DNA of 64,000 nt from Burkholderia cepacia GG4 (GCF_000292915.1 NC_018513.1:1054001-1118000); one strand, 5' to 3'; counted from the stretch's first letter, positions 26,744 through 37,353 are shown. Numbers and translations are program-made. The notes: a model not told the origin generated them from the sequence alone.

Positions 26744-28570
26744 TTGGCGGGTCAGGCGAACCAGCAAGCACACACGGCGCATGAGGCGGGCCCGCGCGCG
26801 GCCCGTGCCCTCGGCGACCGCGCACGGCGCGGCACCGGTGCCGCGGCCCGGGCAGCCCTCGTGGGCTGTCTCGCCGCGGTCGTCGTGCTGCCGGCCTACG
26901 CGAAGTACGACGTCGACATCGACGCGCCGCGCTCGATCCGCAAGCTTCTCAAGTCCCATCTTGATATTGCGCGCTTCGCGAAGCGCGATGACGTCAGCGA
27001 AGACCAGTTCGACTTCCTCGTGACCGCCACGCCCCAGCAGGTGCGCGACCTGACCGCGACGGCCGGCTATTTCTCGCCGGTCGTGCGCACCGACGTGCGC
27101 ACGCGCGGCGGCAAGCGCGACGTGCGCGTCGCCGTCGATCCGGGGCCGCCGACCATCGTGTCGACGGTCGACCTGACGTTCAAGGGGCCCGTCGATACCG
27201 AGGATCCGAAGCAGGAGGCCGCCACCCGGTTCGCGTTCTCGCTGAAGCCCGGCGATCCGTTCACGCAGTCCGGCTGGGACGGTGCGAAGGGCGCGGCACT
27301 CAGGCAATTGCAGTCGCGCCGCTACCTGGGCGCGAAGATCGCGTCGTCGGAGGCGCGCATCGATCCGCGCACGCAGCGCGCGACGCTGGCCGTCACGTTC
27401 GACAGCGGCCCGACGTTTACGATCGGCAAGGTCGATGTCGACGGCGTGCGCCGCTATCCGGAGAAGATCGTCACGAACGTCAATCCGCTGTCGGAAGGCG
27501 AGATCTACGACGTACAGCGGATCACCGAACTGCAGCGGCAACTGCAGAACACGCCGTACTACGCGAGCGTCGCGATCGACGTCGGCGACGATACGGCGAA
27601 GCCGGAGCGCACGCCGGTGCACGTGAAGGTCAGCGAGTTCCCGTACAACAACATTCGCGGCGGCGTCGGCTACGCAACCGATACGGGCCCGCACGTGCAG
27701 GGGTCGTACACCTACCTCGACACGTTCGGCGCTGCGTGGCCGCTCACCGTGTCAGGCCGGCTCGACCAGATCCAGCAGTACGGCCAGGTGCAGCTGTCGA
27801 TGCCGCCCGGCGAGAAAGGCTGGACCAACAGCGTGCTCGCGTCTTACACGAACACCAACGTGTCGGACACGCGCATCTACAGCGCGCGGGTCGGCGTGCA
27901 GCGCACGCGCACGGGCCAGTTCATCGATTACACGTACTCGCTGATGTACTACCAGGACCGGCTCGACCAGAACGGCGCCGGCCCGACCACGAGCCGCGCG
28001 CTCGTGCCGCAGTGGGCGTGGACCCGCCGCAACATCGACGATCCGCTGTTCCCGCGATCGGGCAACCTGATCCACGCGGAGGCCGGCTTCGCGATCAAGG
28101 GCGTGGCGACCGACCAGACCTTCATCCGCGGTTACGCGCGCGGCCAGCAGTACCTGCCGATCGGCCGGCGCGACCTGTTCGTGTTCCGTGCGGAGCTCGG
28201 CGGCGTGTTCACGAGCGGCAGCTCGACCGGCGTGCCGGCGTCGCTGCTGTTCCGCGCGGGCGGCTCGAACTCGGTGCGCGGCTACGGCTACCAGAGCATC
28301 GGCAACAACGTCGACGGCTCCGTGCTGCCGGCCAAGTATCTGATGACGGGCACCGCCGAATACCAGCACTGGTTCAACCGCGACTGGGGCGCGGCGACGT
28401 TCTTCGACATCGGCACCGCGACCGATGCGTGGGGCGAGCGGGTGTTCTACCCGGGCGTCGGCATCGGCGCGCGCTGGCGCAGCCCCGTCGGCCCGATCAA
28501 CGTCGATGTCGCGTACGGGCTGCGCAACCACAGCGTGCGCCCGTACCTGACGCTCGGCATCGCTTTCTGA
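26744..28570 (+). CDS. tamA: Translocation and assembly module subunit TamA (BamA/Omp85 family)
   Basis: Outer-membrane barrel of the TAM complex, which with TamB helps insert outer-membrane proteins and move lipids. The 608-residue protein starts at TTG (AGGTCCTATTTG context); no in-frame ATG exists near, and a later GTG in front of a hydrophobic stretch is an alternative. The signal segment ALVGCLAAVVVLPAYA ends near residue 52. POTRA domains (about 53-300) include FTIGKVDVDGVRRYPE, and the C-terminal barrel has RAGGSNSVRGYGYQSIG (the Omp85 L6 RGY motif) and ends TLGIAF with a terminal Phe. tamB follows 28 bp later. Confidence 0.93.
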   Translation: MAGQANQQAHTAHEAGPRAARALGDRARRGTGAAARAALVGCLAAVVVLPAYAKYDVDIDAPRSIRKLLKSHLDIARFAKRDDVSEDQFDFLVTATPQQVRDLTATAGYFSPVVRTDVRTRGGKRDVRVAVDPGPPTIVSTVDLTFKGPVDTEDPKQEAATRFAFSLKPGDPFTQSGWDGAKGAALRQLQSRRYLGAKIASSEARIDPRTQRATLAVTFDSGPTFTIGKVDVDGVRRYPEKIVTNVNPLSEGEIYDVQRITELQRQLQNTPYYASVAIDVGDDTAKPERTPVHVKVSEFPYNNIRGGVGYATDTGPHVQGSYTYLDTFGAAWPLTVSGRLDQIQQYGQVQLSMPPGEKGWTNSVLASYTNTNVSDTRIYSARVGVQRTRTGQFIDYTYSLMYYQDRLDQNGAGPTTSRALVPQWAWTRRNIDDPLFPRSGNLIHAEAGFAIKGVATDQTFIRGYARGQQYLPIGRRDLFVFRAELGGVFTSGSSTGVPASLLFRAGGSNSVRGYGYQSIGNNVDGSVLPAKYLMTGTAEYQHWFNRDWGAATFFDIGTATDAWGERVFYPGVGIGARWRSPVGPINVDVAYGLRNHSVRPYLTLGIAF

Positions 28571-28598
28571 ACCTGTTGCCCGATCCACGACGAACCGC

Positions 28599-31500
28599 AT
28601 GACGAAGGACCCGAACGACACGCCGCCGCCTCATGATCCGGACTCGCCCGAGCGCGCGCCCGACGCGCCGTCGCGTGTGCCGCGCCGCGTGCGTGCGGGC
28701 CGCGTCGTCGCGTGGACGCTCGCGACGGTCGTGCTGCTCGTCGTACTAGCGGCCGGGCTCGTGCTGGCCGCGGCGGCGACCGAGCGCGGCACGCGGCTCG
28801 CGTGGCAGGCGGCCGTGCGTGTGCTGGGCGGCCGGCTCGCGGGCACGCTGGAGGGCGGCGCGCTCGCGACCGGCGTGCGCCTGCACGGCTTCGCGTTGAC
28901 GAGTCCCGGCGGCGCCGGCACGGAAGTGCGAATCGACCGGCTCGACGGCCGCTGGGCGCTGACCCGCGCGCCTTGGCGACTGTCCATCGCCTATCTTCGT
29001 GCCGGCACGATCGACGTGCGGATTGCACCGGGACCGTCGACCCCGGCCAAGACGCCGCAGGACCTGAGCCTGCCGCTGCAGTTGCGGATCGACGACCTGC
29101 GCGTCGAGCACCTGGCGATCCACGAAGGCGGCTCGACGACACAGCTCGACCATCTCGCGCTGAACGGCCGCAGCGACGGCCGTCACCATGAACTCGCGCT
29201 CGACGGCGTCGACACGCCGTACGGCGCGCTGACCGCCCGCGCGAAGCTCGACGGCGTGAAGCCGTTCGCGCTGACGGGCAATGCGACCTACGTGGGCAAG
29301 CTCGCCAACGAACCGGTCAACGCGAGCGCGAACGTGTCGGGCTCGCTCGAAGCGCTCGTCGCCGACGTCTCCGCGAGCGGGATGAAGCTGAACGGCCGTG
29401 CGCACGTCGAGGCCGCCCCGTTCGGAGCGGTGCCGCTCACGCGCGCATCGCTCGCGTTCGATCACGTGAACCCGCAGGCGATCGCGCCAGGCGCGCCGGC
29501 CGCCGATCTCGCGGTGCGCGCGGAGCTTGCGCCCGTGACCGCGCCGGCCGGCTCGGCAGCGGCGAAGGGGTTCGCGGTGACGGGCCCCGTGTCGATCGTC
29601 AACGCGAAGCCCGGCACGCTCGGCGATCACCTGCTGCCGGTCGTCGACGCGCACGCGACCGTGAATCTCGACGCGCACGCGCAGCGGCTCGACGGCCTCG
29701 TGCTGAAACTCGTCCGCGACGGCAGCGTGACCGGCAACGGCACGCTGACGGGCGGCAAGGGCCGCTTCGACCTGAAGGTCGCGAATCTCGACCTGAATGC
29801 GTTCGTCGCGGAGTTGCGGCCGATGCGCCTCGGCGGCCCGCTCGGCGTGACGCTCGCGGGCGACGTGACGACCGTCGACTTCAACCTGAACGACCCGAAG
29901 CTCGCGCTCGGTGCGCGCGCGAAGGTCGCGCTGACGTCGCAGCAGACGGTGCTGACCGACGCGCGCGTGACGGCGGGCAAGGGCCGCATCGACCTGACGG
30001 GCGTATTCCGTCACGACGCGCATTCGAGCTATGACGCGAAGGCGACACTGACCGCGTTTGATCCGCTGCTGCTCGCCGCGATGAGCGCACCGGGTGCGGG
30101 CGGCGGCAAGCCGGCGAAACCGGCGGCCAAGGCACCGGCCAAGCGCGGCGAGACGAGCGTATCGGGCACGCTGACGGCATCGGGCGCGTTCGCGCCGCAG
30201 GTATCGACGAAGGCGACCTTCAAGCTCGGCGACAGCCTGTACGACGGCGTGCCGCTGACCGGCGCCGGCGTCGTGCAGCTCGCCGGCACGCGGGTCCTGC
30301 CGAGCAACGCGAGCCTGTCGATCGCGGGCAACCACGTCGACCTGCGCGGCAGCTTCGGCGCACCCGGCGACCGGCTGCGCTTCGTCGTCGATGCGCCGGA
30401 GCTCGACCGGCTCGGCTTCGGCGTCCAGGGGCTCGTGCAGGCGCAGGGCGACCTGACCGGCAGCTTCGCGCACCCGAACGTGACGGCCACCTACAAGGCC
30501 GAGCACGTCGTGGTCGGCTCGAACCGGATCGGCGCCGCCCACGGCCACGCCGACATCCGCGACGGCGCGCACGGCGCGCTCGTGTTCACGGCCGACGCGA
30601 CCGACCTCGTGCTCGGCTCGCTGCAGCTGAAATCGCTGCGCGCGAACCTCGACGGCACGCGCGCGAAACACACCCTCGACGCGTCGGCGCTCGGGATGGC
30701 CGGCGGCCGCGTGATCGACCTGACGCTCGCGGCGAACGGCGGCCTAGTCGAGAACCGCGACGGGATGCGCTGGGACGGCACCGTCACGCGTCTTGCGAAC
30801 CGCGGCACGCCGGCGGTGGCGCTGCAGGCGCCGCTCACGGTGTCGGCCGGCGCCGGCCGCGTGACGCTCGGCGCGACGCGGCTCACGCTGGAAGGCGCGG
30901 CGATCGACCTGAAGTCGTTCGTGTTCGATCACGGCCAGATGCGCTCGGCAGGCTCCATGAGCGGCGCCTCGGTCGCGCGTTTCCTCGAGGTCCGCCAGGA
31001 GCTGACCGGGCAGCGGCCGCCCGTGCGCACCGACGTCGTGCTCGACGCCGACTGGGACTTCTCGCTCGGCACGAACGCGACCGGCTACCTGCAGGTGAAG
31101 CGGCGAGGCGGCGACGTGACGATCGAGACCGGGCGCGGCATCGCATCGCTCGGGCTGACCGAACTTTCCGCGCGCGCGAGCTTCGCGCCCGGCAACCGGC
31201 TCAACGTGGTGGCGCTCGCGAAGGCGAACCGGGTCGGCTCGCTCGACGCGAACGTCGCGGTGCCGTTCGCGCTGCGCGACGGCGTATTCGGCGTCGCCGA
31301 CGACGGCCCGCTGACGGGCCGCATCGACGCCGACATCCCGTCGCTGAAGGCGACCGGCAACCTGTTCGGGCCGAGCTACCTGCTCGGCGGGCGCGCGGCG
31401 CTGAAGCTGACGGTCGCCGGCACGCCGGTGAAGCCGAACGTGTCGGGAATGCTGACGGGCGACGATCTGTCCGCCACGCTCGTCGACCAGGGCGTGCAGC

Positions 31501-32672
31501 TGAAGGACGGCATCGTGCGTGTGAGGCTCGCGGAGAACCTCGTCGAATTCCAGCAGGTCGAGTTCCACGGCGGCGACGGCACGCTGCGCGCGATCGGCCG
31601 CGTGCGTCTCGACGGCGAGGCGCCCGACCTGACCGCGAGCATCGTCGCGGACAAGCTCGAACTGTTCGCGGCGCCGGATCGCAAGCTGTCGCTGTCGGGC
31701 AAGGCGACCGTCGCGAACGACGGGCCGCGCGGCGCGCTGTCGATCGACGGCAAGTTCGTCGTCGACCGCGCGCTGTTCGACCTGCCGGAGGACGCGGCGC
31801 CGCACTTGTCCGACGATGTCGTCGTGATGCGGCCGGACGGGACGGTGCGCGGCGAGACGCCGACCGGCACGGCGGTCGCGAAGCCGCAGAAGATCGAGGA
31901 CAAGCCGGCGCCGTCGCTCGCGCCGCGCGCGAACATCGACATCGGCCTCGGCAACAACTTCCGCTTCAAGGGCCACGGTGCGGACCTCGGGCTGCGCGGC
32001 ACGATTACCGTGATGAGCGCGCCGGGCGTGCCGCTGCGCGCGGTCGGCAACGTGCGCGTGACCGAGGGATCGACGTATACGTCGTTCGGCCGCAAGCTCG
32101 CGATCGAGAACGGCTTCTTCACGTTCAACGGCCCCGTGTCGAATCCGGGCGTGAACATCCTCGCGATGCGGCGCAACCAGGAGGTCGAGGCCGGGGTGCA
32201 GGTCACCGGCACGATCCAGTCGCTGACGGTCAAGCTGGTGTCGGAGCCGAACGTCACCGACAACGAAAAGCTGTCGTGGCTGCTGTTCGGGCACGGCACC
32301 GACCAGGGCAACAACGTCGGCCAGCAAGGTGCGATGACGGCGGCGCTCGGGCTGCTCGGCAGCGTGACGGGCAAGCGCGTCGCGCAGACCTTCGGCCTCG
32401 ACGAGGTCTCGGTCGGCCGCAGCGAAGTCGGCCTGATCGATCCGCAGGTCGTGCTGGTGTCGAAGGCGATCAACGAGCGTTTCGTGCTCGGCTTCGAGCA
32501 GGGCCTGCAATCGGCGAGCAACGCATTCAAGGCGACGATCAACCTGACGCGCTTCTGGTCGGTATCCGCGTACGGCGGCACGTTCCAGGGCGTCGACCTG
32601 AATTACACGCGGCGCTTCGACCGGTGGTTCGGCAGTGACGGCGCGCGCGAGCGGCGTACCGGGCAGCCATGA
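28599..32672 (+). CDS. tamB: Translocation and assembly module protein TamB
   Basis: Large inner-membrane-anchored, periplasm-spanning partner of TamA, one of the AsmA-like bridge proteins implicated in outer-membrane assembly and phospholipid transport. It has 1357 residues. An N-terminal basic and Pro-rich segment is followed by a single membrane anchor (VVAWTLATVVLLVVLAAGLV, about residues 36-55). A long repetitive beta-strand region then leads to the C-terminal DUF490 domain with GNVRVTEGSTYTSFGRKL, NPGVNILAMRRNQEVEAGV, SWLLFGHGTD and a terminal YTRRFDRWFG. A strong terminator lies immediately after the stop. Confidence 0.95.
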   Translation: MTKDPNDTPPPHDPDSPERAPDAPSRVPRRVRAGRVVAWTLATVVLLVVLAAGLVLAAAATERGTRLAWQAAVRVLGGRLAGTLEGGALATGVRLHGFALTSPGGAGTEVRIDRLDGRWALTRAPWRLSIAYLRAGTIDVRIAPGPSTPAKTPQDLSLPLQLRIDDLRVEHLAIHEGGSTTQLDHLALNGRSDGRHHELALDGVDTPYGALTARAKLDGVKPFALTGNATYVGKLANEPVNASANVSGSLEALVADVSASGMKLNGRAHVEAAPFGAVPLTRASLAFDHVNPQAIAPGAPAADLAVRAELAPVTAPAGSAAAKGFAVTGPVSIVNAKPGTLGDHLLPVVDAHATVNLDAHAQRLDGLVLKLVRDGSVTGNGTLTGGKGRFDLKVANLDLNAFVAELRPMRLGGPLGVTLAGDVTTVDFNLNDPKLALGARAKVALTSQQTVLTDARVTAGKGRIDLTGVFRHDAHSSYDAKATLTAFDPLLLAAMSAPGAGGGKPAKPAAKAPAKRGETSVSGTLTASGAFAPQVSTKATFKLGDSLYDGVPLTGAGVVQLAGTRVLPSNASLSIAGNHVDLRGSFGAPGDRLRFVVDAPELDRLGFGVQGLVQAQGDLTGSFAHPNVTATYKAEHVVVGSNRIGAAHGHADIRDGAHGALVFTADATDLVLGSLQLKSLRANLDGTRAKHTLDASALGMAGGRVIDLTLAANGGLVENRDGMRWDGTVTRLANRGTPAVALQAPLTVSAGAGRVTLGATRLTLEGAAIDLKSFVFDHGQMRSAGSMSGASVARFLEVRQELTGQRPPVRTDVVLDADWDFSLGTNATGYLQVKRRGGDVTIETGRGIASLGLTELSARASFAPGNRLNVVALAKANRVGSLDANVAVPFALRDGVFGVADDGPLTGRIDADIPSLKATGNLFGPSYLLGGRAALKLTVAGTPVKPNVSGMLTGDDLSATLVDQGVQLKDGIVRVRLAENLVEFQQVEFHGGDGTLRAIGRVRLDGEAPDLTASIVADKLELFAAPDRKLSLSGKATVANDGPRGALSIDGKFVVDRALFDLPEDAAPHLSDDVVVMRPDGTVRGETPTGTAVAKPQKIEDKPAPSLAPRANIDIGLGNNFRFKGHGADLGLRGTITVMSAPGVPLRAVGNVRVTEGSTYTSFGRKLAIENGFFTFNGPVSNPGVNILAMRRNQEVEAGVQVTGTIQSLTVKLVSEPNVTDNEKLSWLLFGHGTDQGNNVGQQGAMTAALGLLGSVTGKRVAQTFGLDEVSVGRSEVGLIDPQVVLVSKAINERFVLGFEQGLQSASNAFKATINLTRFWSVSAYGGTFQGVDLNYTRRFDRWFGSDGARERRTGQP

Positions 32673-32703
32673 AAAAAACCCCGCACATCGTGCGGGGTTT
32701 TTT
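32673..32703. terminator. Bidirectional terminator between tamB and metG
   Basis: An A7 tract, then CCCCGCAC-ATC-GTGCGGGG, then T6: a symmetrical hairpin serving both convergent genes, abutting the tamB stop codon. Confidence 0.92.
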
Positions 32704-32727
32704 GCGAAAAGCGGCGGGGCGCGTGGC

Positions 32728-34890
32728 TTACTTCACGCGCATGCCGGGCTTCGCGCCGCTGTGCGGCTCGAGGATGTAGAGGCCCGGCTCGGCCTTCTCG
32801 TCGGTGGCCGACGCGGCGAGCACCATCCCTTCGGACAGCCCGAACTTCATCTTGCGCGGCGCGAGGTTCGCGACCATCACCGTCAGCTTGCCGACGAGCT
32901 GCTCGGGCTGGTACGCGGACTTGATGCCCGAGAACACGTTGCGGGTCTTTTCCTCGCCGATGTCGAGCGTGAGCTGCAGCAGCTTGTCCGAGCCTTCGAC
33001 GGCCTGGCACGCGACGATCTTCGCGATGCGCAGGTCGACCTTCGCGAAATCGTCGATCGAGATCGGGCCGTCGTCGGCACCGTTTGCCGCGGCCACCTTC
33101 GCGTTCGCCTTGGTGCTCTTCGCCTCTTTCGCGGCGTTGGCGGTGGCCGCCCCCGCGGCAGCGGCGCCGGCGGCCTCAGCCTGCAGCGAATCGCGGTTCG
33201 CGGCGAGCAGCGCGTCGATCTGCTTCGTGTCGACGCGCGTCATCAGGTGCTGGTACGCCTTGATCGGCTGCGCCGACGACAGCGGTTTCGCGGCGTCGGC
33301 CCACGTGAGCGGCGCGATCCCGAAGAACGCCTCGACGGATTCGGCGACGCGCGGCATCACCGGCTTCAGCGCGAGCGACAGCAGGCGGAATGACTCGAGG
33401 CTCACGCTGCAGGTTTCATGCAGCGCGACCGCGTTGGCCGGATCCTTCGCGAGATCCCACGGCTTCGCGCCATCGACGTACGCGTTCACTTCGTCGGCGA
33501 GCTCCATCGTGTGACGCAGCGCGCGGCCGTATTCGCGTGCTTCGTAGTTCGCGGCGATCGCGGGAATCGCATCGCGCAGCTTCGAGACGAGCGGATGGTT
33601 CATCGCGCTGTCCTGCACGCGGCCGTCGAAACGCTTGATCAGGAAGCCGGCCGCGCGGCTCGCGATGTTCACGTACTTGCCGACGAGGTCGCTGTTCACG
33701 CGGGTCTGGAAGTCGTCGAGGTTCAGGTCGATGTCTTCCATCGTCGCGTTCAGCTTGGCGGCGAAGTAGTAGCGCAGCCATTCGGGATTCAGGCCCGTGT
33801 CGATGTAGCTCTGCGCGGTGATGAACGTGCCGCGCGACTTCGACATCTTCGCGCCGTCCACCGTCAGGAAGCCGTGCGCGAACACGTTGGTCGGCGTGCG
33901 ATGGCCCGAGAACTCGAGCATCGCCGGCCAGAACAGCGTGTGGAAATACAGGATGTCCTTGCCGATGAAGTGGTACTGCTCGGCCGTCGAGCCCGAGCGG
34001 ATCCATGCATCGAAGTCGATGCCCTTGCGGTCGCACAGGTTCTTGAAGCTCGCGTAGTAGCCGACCGGTGCATCGAGCCACACGTAGAAGTACTTGCCGG
34101 GCGCGCCCGGGATCTCGAAGCCGAAGTACGGCGCGTCGCGCGAGATGTCCCAGTCGGCGAGCTTCGCTTCGCCGGCGTCGCCGAGCCACTCGCGCATCTT
34201 GTTGGTCGCTTCGGGCTGCGCGAGGCCGCTGACCCATTCGCGCAGGAACGACTCGCAGCGCGGGTCGGACAGGCGGAAGAAGTGGTGCGTCGACTTCTTG
34301 CGCACCGGCGTCGCACCCGACACGACCGAGTACGGGTTCAGCAGCTCGGTCGGCAGGTAGGTCGAGCCGCACACTTCGCAGTTGTCGCCGTACTGGTCCT
34401 TCGCGTGGCACTTCGGGCACTCGCCCTTGATGAAGCGGTCCGGCAGGAACATTTCCTTGACGGGGTCGTACGCCTGCTCGATCTCGCGCTCGGCGATCAG
34501 GCCGTTTTCCTTCAGCGCGAGGTAGATCTTCTCGCTCAGCACGCGGTTTTCGTCCGAGTCGGTCGAGTAGAAGTTGTCGAACGACACGCCGAAGCTGTCG
34601 AAGTCGCGCTTGTGCTCGGTCCACACGCGGTCGATCAGCTGCTTCGGCGTGAGGCCTTCCTTTTCCGCGCGCAGCATGACCGGCGTGCCGTGCGTGTCGT
34701 CGGCGCCGATGTAGTAGACCTCATGACCATGCATTCGCAGCGTCCGCACCCAGATGTCGGTCTGGATGTACTCGACCAGATGGCCGATGTGGATCTGGCC
34801 GTTGGCATAGGGCAGGGCGGACGTGACGAGGATCTGGCGGCTGCCTTGCGGCGCCGCAGCCTGCACGGAAGTGAGGTCGGATGCGGACAT
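32728..34890 (-). CDS. metG: Methionyl-tRNA synthetase MetG
   Basis: Charges tRNA-Met. The 720-residue class I enzyme has the HIGH motif in [16 protein letters not shown] (residues 34-37), a two-CxxC zinc knuckle ([17 protein letters not shown]), and KMSKS at 348-352 in [12 protein letters not shown]. The C-terminus (about 610-720) has an EMAP/tRNA-binding dimerisation domain with [20 protein letters not shown], separated by an Ala/Lys-rich linker (about 565-605). It converges with tamB and its upstream side faces about 380 bp of non-coding DNA. Confidence 0.97.
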   Translation of the reverse strand: MSASDLTSVQAAAPQGSRQILVTSALPYANGQIHIGHLVEYIQTDIWVRTLRMHGHEVYYIGADDTHGTPVMLRAEKEGLTPKQLIDRVWTEHKRDFDSFGVSFDNFYSTDSDENRVLSEKIYLALKENGLIAEREIEQAYDPVKEMFLPDRFIKGECPKCHAKDQYGDNCEVCGSTYLPTELLNPYSVVSGATPVRKKSTHHFFRLSDPRCESFLREWVSGLAQPEATNKMREWLGDAGEAKLADWDISRDAPYFGFEIPGAPGKYFYVWLDAPVGYYASFKNLCDRKGIDFDAWIRSGSTAEQYHFIGKDILYFHTLFWPAMLEFSGHRTPTNVFAHGFLTVDGAKMSKSRGTFITAQSYIDTGLNPEWLRYYFAAKLNATMEDIDLNLDDFQTRVNSDLVGKYVNIASRAAGFLIKRFDGRVQDSAMNHPLVSKLRDAIPAIAANYEAREYGRALRHTMELADEVNAYVDGAKPWDLAKDPANAVALHETCSVSLESFRLLSLALKPVMPRVAESVEAFFGIAPLTWADAAKPLSSAQPIKAYQHLMTRVDTKQIDALLAANRDSLQAEAAGAAAAGAATANAAKEAKSTKANAKVAAANGADDGPISIDDFAKVDLRIAKIVACQAVEGSDKLLQLTLDIGEEKTRNVFSGIKSAYQPEQLVGKLTVMVANLAPRKMKFGLSEGMVLAASATDEKAEPGLYILEPHSGAKPGMRVK

Positions 34891-35055
34891 AGGGTCTGTA
34901 GAAGAACGGCGGAAACGACGGAAACTGCGATTCTAGCAGGGGCGCGGGCAGGTCAGTCGGGGTGGGCGCCATCGACCCGGCGCCGGAACGGGCGGGACCG
35001 CCGGCGCAGCTTGCCCGGCACGATTATGCTGCGTTGCAGCACAACTTCTGCGGGC

Positions 35056-35084
35056 AAAAAAAACCGGGGCGAATACGGCCCCGG
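35056..35084 (-). terminator. Terminator downstream of the OmpA-like lipoprotein gene
   Basis: On the minus strand CCGGGGC-CGTATTC-GCCCCGG is followed by eight T, a strong rho-independent terminator. It lies about 180 bases past the lipoprotein stop, so the transcript has a long 3' tail. The rest of the 34891-35267 gap holds the metG promoter region and a second hairpin at 35194-35227 (CGATCCC...GGGATCG) without a T-run; no gene is seen. Confidence 0.88.
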
Positions 35085-35267
35085 AGCAACAACGACAAGA
35101 GGAGAATGGTGACGCGCCGGCTGCGCCAGCCGCGTACCGTAAAGAGAGACCACGGGCCGCGACAGAAGTTCGAAATTTTTTTCGATTTGTTACCGATCCC
35201 CGCCGCCAGCCTTGTGCGGCGGGATCGTGCGTCCGACGTGCGCCCCCGTTCCCTCTCGTTGCGATGC

Positions 35268-35909
35268 TTACTGCTGCGCTGCGCGCAGGTAGATCTCGAC
35301 GCGGCGGTTTTGCGCGCGGCCGGCTTCGGTCGCGTTGTCCGCGATCGGGTTCGACGGGCCCATGCCCTGTGCCGCCAGGCGGCCGCCGGCGACGCCGCGC
35401 TGCACGAGCGCGTTCACGACGCTCTGCGCACGGTTCTGCGACAGCGTCTGGTTCAGCTGCTGCGAACCCGTGCTGTCGGTGTAGCCGACGACCGATGCCG
35501 TCACTTGCGGGTTCTGGTTCAGCGTCGTCGCCAGGTCGTTCAGCAGCGGCGTGAAGGCCGGCGTGATCGCGTACTGGTTCGTCGCGAACGTGACCGAGCT
35601 CGGCACGTTCAGCTTCAGCGAGCCGTCCGGCTGCTCGGTCACTTGCGTACCCGTCTTGGCTGCCGACGGTGCGAGCTTGTTCTTGATCGCCTGCCAGTTG
35701 TAACCCGTCACGCCGCCGACCAGTGCGCCGACGCCCGCGCCGATCGCAGCACCCTTGCCGCCGCCCGCCAGCGCGCCGATGCCTGCGCCGAGCGCTGCGC
35801 CCGTGCCGGTACCGACGGCCGCGTTGTTGCCTTGCTGCGTGGCGCAGCCTGCCAGCAGTGCGCCGGCCAATGCGAAGACGGACAGGCGGGTCGCGATTTT
35901 CATGTTCAT
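35268..35909 (-). CDS. OmpA-family outer-membrane lipoprotein
   Basis: A 213-residue lipoprotein. The signal MNMKIATRLSVFALAGALLAGC has its lipobox Cys at 22. Next is a Gly/Ala-rich segment (about 33-70; GTGAALGAGIGALAGGGKGA) of the glycine-zipper type, then a C-terminal OmpA-like peptidoglycan-binding domain (about 105-210) with ASVVGYTDSTGSQQLNQTLS, QNRAQSVVNALVQRGV and NRRVEIYLR. It probably ties the outer membrane to the cell wall. The start is chosen for AGAGAGGAATCCAAG; ATG two codons on is possible. It diverges from mrp across about 350 bp. Confidence 0.92.
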   Translation of the reverse strand: MNMKIATRLSVFALAGALLAGCATQQGNNAAVGTGTGAALGAGIGALAGGGKGAAIGAGVGALVGGVTGYNWQAIKNKLAPSAAKTGTQVTEQPDGSLKLNVPSSVTFATNQYAITPAFTPLLNDLATTLNQNPQVTASVVGYTDSTGSQQLNQTLSQNRAQSVVNALVQRGVAGGRLAAQGMGPSNPIADNATEAGRAQNRRVEIYLRAAQQ

Positions 35910-36261
35910 CTTGGATTCCTCTCTTGGTTGAACGAGTCGACAACGATGACAAACAACAGTTACGGCTCCCTGCACGGACGCCCGAAAAAGAAGGGCAGGC
36001 CCGTGCTCGCGGCAGCCGCCGAGGCGGCCGCATGCCCTGTTCGCCAGCGTGGCTGTTCCGGACAGGGTGACGCGTCAGCCTCTACAATATAGGCGGTTCG
36101 TGGCCGATTTGGCCCCATAGCATGCCGCACGCGAAGAGTGCGCCGCGGCGCGCGTTCGCGCAATGGCATGCAACAGATTCTTTCACTTTTCCCGATTTTC
36201 GCAGCGTTATTTGATATTTTTTGACGTTTGCGCGCGGAAAAAACGTTTTCACGGAGTTTCG
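35910..36261. other. 352-bp divergent intergenic region, OmpA-like lipoprotein / mrp
   Basis: No gene was seen. It holds both promoters. A TATATT/TATTGT-like element on the minus strand near 36084-36091 would give the lipoprotein mRNA a leader of about 170 nt. The segment next to mrp (36170-36260) is AT-rich for this genome and carries the Shine-Dalgarno CACGGAG. Confidence 0.4.
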
Positions 36262-37353
36262 ATGAGCATTGACCGGGCACAAGTCGACGCCGCACTGGCG
36301 GCTGTCGTCGACCCCAATACCGGCCGGCCGTACGCGGCGAACAAGGGCATGCGCAACGTCACGATCGACGGCGACGCCGTGGCGGTCGACGTGGTGCTTG
36401 GGTACCCCGCGCGCAGCCAGCACGACGACGTGCGCGCGCGCATCGCCGCTGCGCTGACGGCCGTGCCGGGCGTGCGCGATGCACGCGTCACCGTGTCGCA
36501 GGACATCGTCGCGCACACGGTGCAGCGAGGCGTGAAGCTGCTGCCGAACGTGAAGAACATCGTTGCGGTTGCCTCGGGCAAGGGCGGCGTCGGCAAGAGC
36601 ACGACGGCGGTGAACCTCGCGCTCGCGCTCGCCGCGGAAGGTGCGTCGGTCGGCATTCTCGACGCCGACATCTACGGCCCGTCGCTGCCGACGATGCTGG
36701 GCATTCACGGCCAGCGCCCGGAGTCGCCGGACAACCAGTCGATGAACCCGCTGGTCGGTCACGGACTGCAGGCGAACTCGATCGGCTTCCTGATCGAGGA
36801 AGACAACCCGATGGTGTGGCGCGGCCCGATGGCGACGTCGGCGCTCGAGCAGCTGCTGCGCCAGACCAACTGGCGCGAGCTCGACTACCTGATCGTCGAC
36901 ATGCCGCCGGGCACCGGCGACATCCAGCTCACGCTCGCGCAGCGCGTGCCGGTGACGGGCGCCGTGATCGTGACGACGCCGCAGGACATTGCGCTGCTCG
37001 ACGCGAAGAAGGGCCTGAAGATGTTCGAGAAGGTCGGGATTCCGATCCTCGGTATCGTCGAGAACATGAGCATCCACGTCTGCTCGAACTGCGGCCATGA
37101 AGAACACATCTTCGGCGCCGGCGGGGCCGAGCGGATGGCGCAGGACTACGGCGTGACCGTGCTCGGCAGCCTGCCGCTCGACATCGCGATCCGCGAGCGC
37201 GCCGACAGCGGCACGCCGACGGTCGCGGCCGAACCCGACGGCGCGCTGGCAGGGCGCTACCGCGCCATCGCGCGCGGGGTCGCACTGGCGATCGCCGAGC
37301 GCGCGCGCGACATGACGTCGAAGTTCCCGTCGATCGTTGTTCAAAATACGTAA
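36262..37353 (+). CDS. apbC: Iron-sulfur cluster carrier protein Mrp/ApbC
   Basis: P-loop ATPase that binds and transfers Fe-S clusters to apo-proteins. It has 363 residues. An N-terminal DUF59/MIP18-like domain (about 1-85) precedes the ATPase domain with GKGGVGKST (106-114), LDADIYGPSLPTMLG, WRGPMATSALEQLLRQT and VDMPPGTGDIQLTL. The cluster motif CSNC is at 274-277. A longer frame from 36163 exists, but the ATG at 36262 has a proper ribosome site (ACGGAG) and matches the family N-terminus. Confidence 0.95.
   Translation: MSIDRAQVDAALAAVVDPNTGRPYAANKGMRNVTIDGDAVAVDVVLGYPARSQHDDVRARIAAALTAVPGVRDARVTVSQDIVAHTVQRGVKLLPNVKNIVAVASGKGGVGKSTTAVNLALALAAEGASVGILDADIYGPSLPTMLGIHGQRPESPDNQSMNPLVGHGLQANSIGFLIEEDNPMVWRGPMATSALEQLLRQTNWRELDYLIVDMPPGTGDIQLTLAQRVPVTGAVIVTTPQDIALLDAKKGLKMFEKVGIPILGIVENMSIHVCSNCGHEEHIFGAGGAERMAQDYGVTVLGSLPLDIAIRERADSGTPTVAAEPDGALAGRYRAIARGVALAIAERARDMTSKFPSIVVQNT

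Noticed and set aside
35194..35227. Hairpin CGATCCC...GGGATCG as the terminator of the OmpA-like gene
   Set aside because: There is no T-run on either side; a better hairpin with eight T is at 35056-35084.
35116..35267. Short plus-strand ORF starting ATGGTGACGCG after GAGGAGA
   Set aside because: A fair ribosome site, but the frame runs into antisense of the OmpA-like gene and has no recognisable protein; it lies in the 3' region of that gene's transcript.
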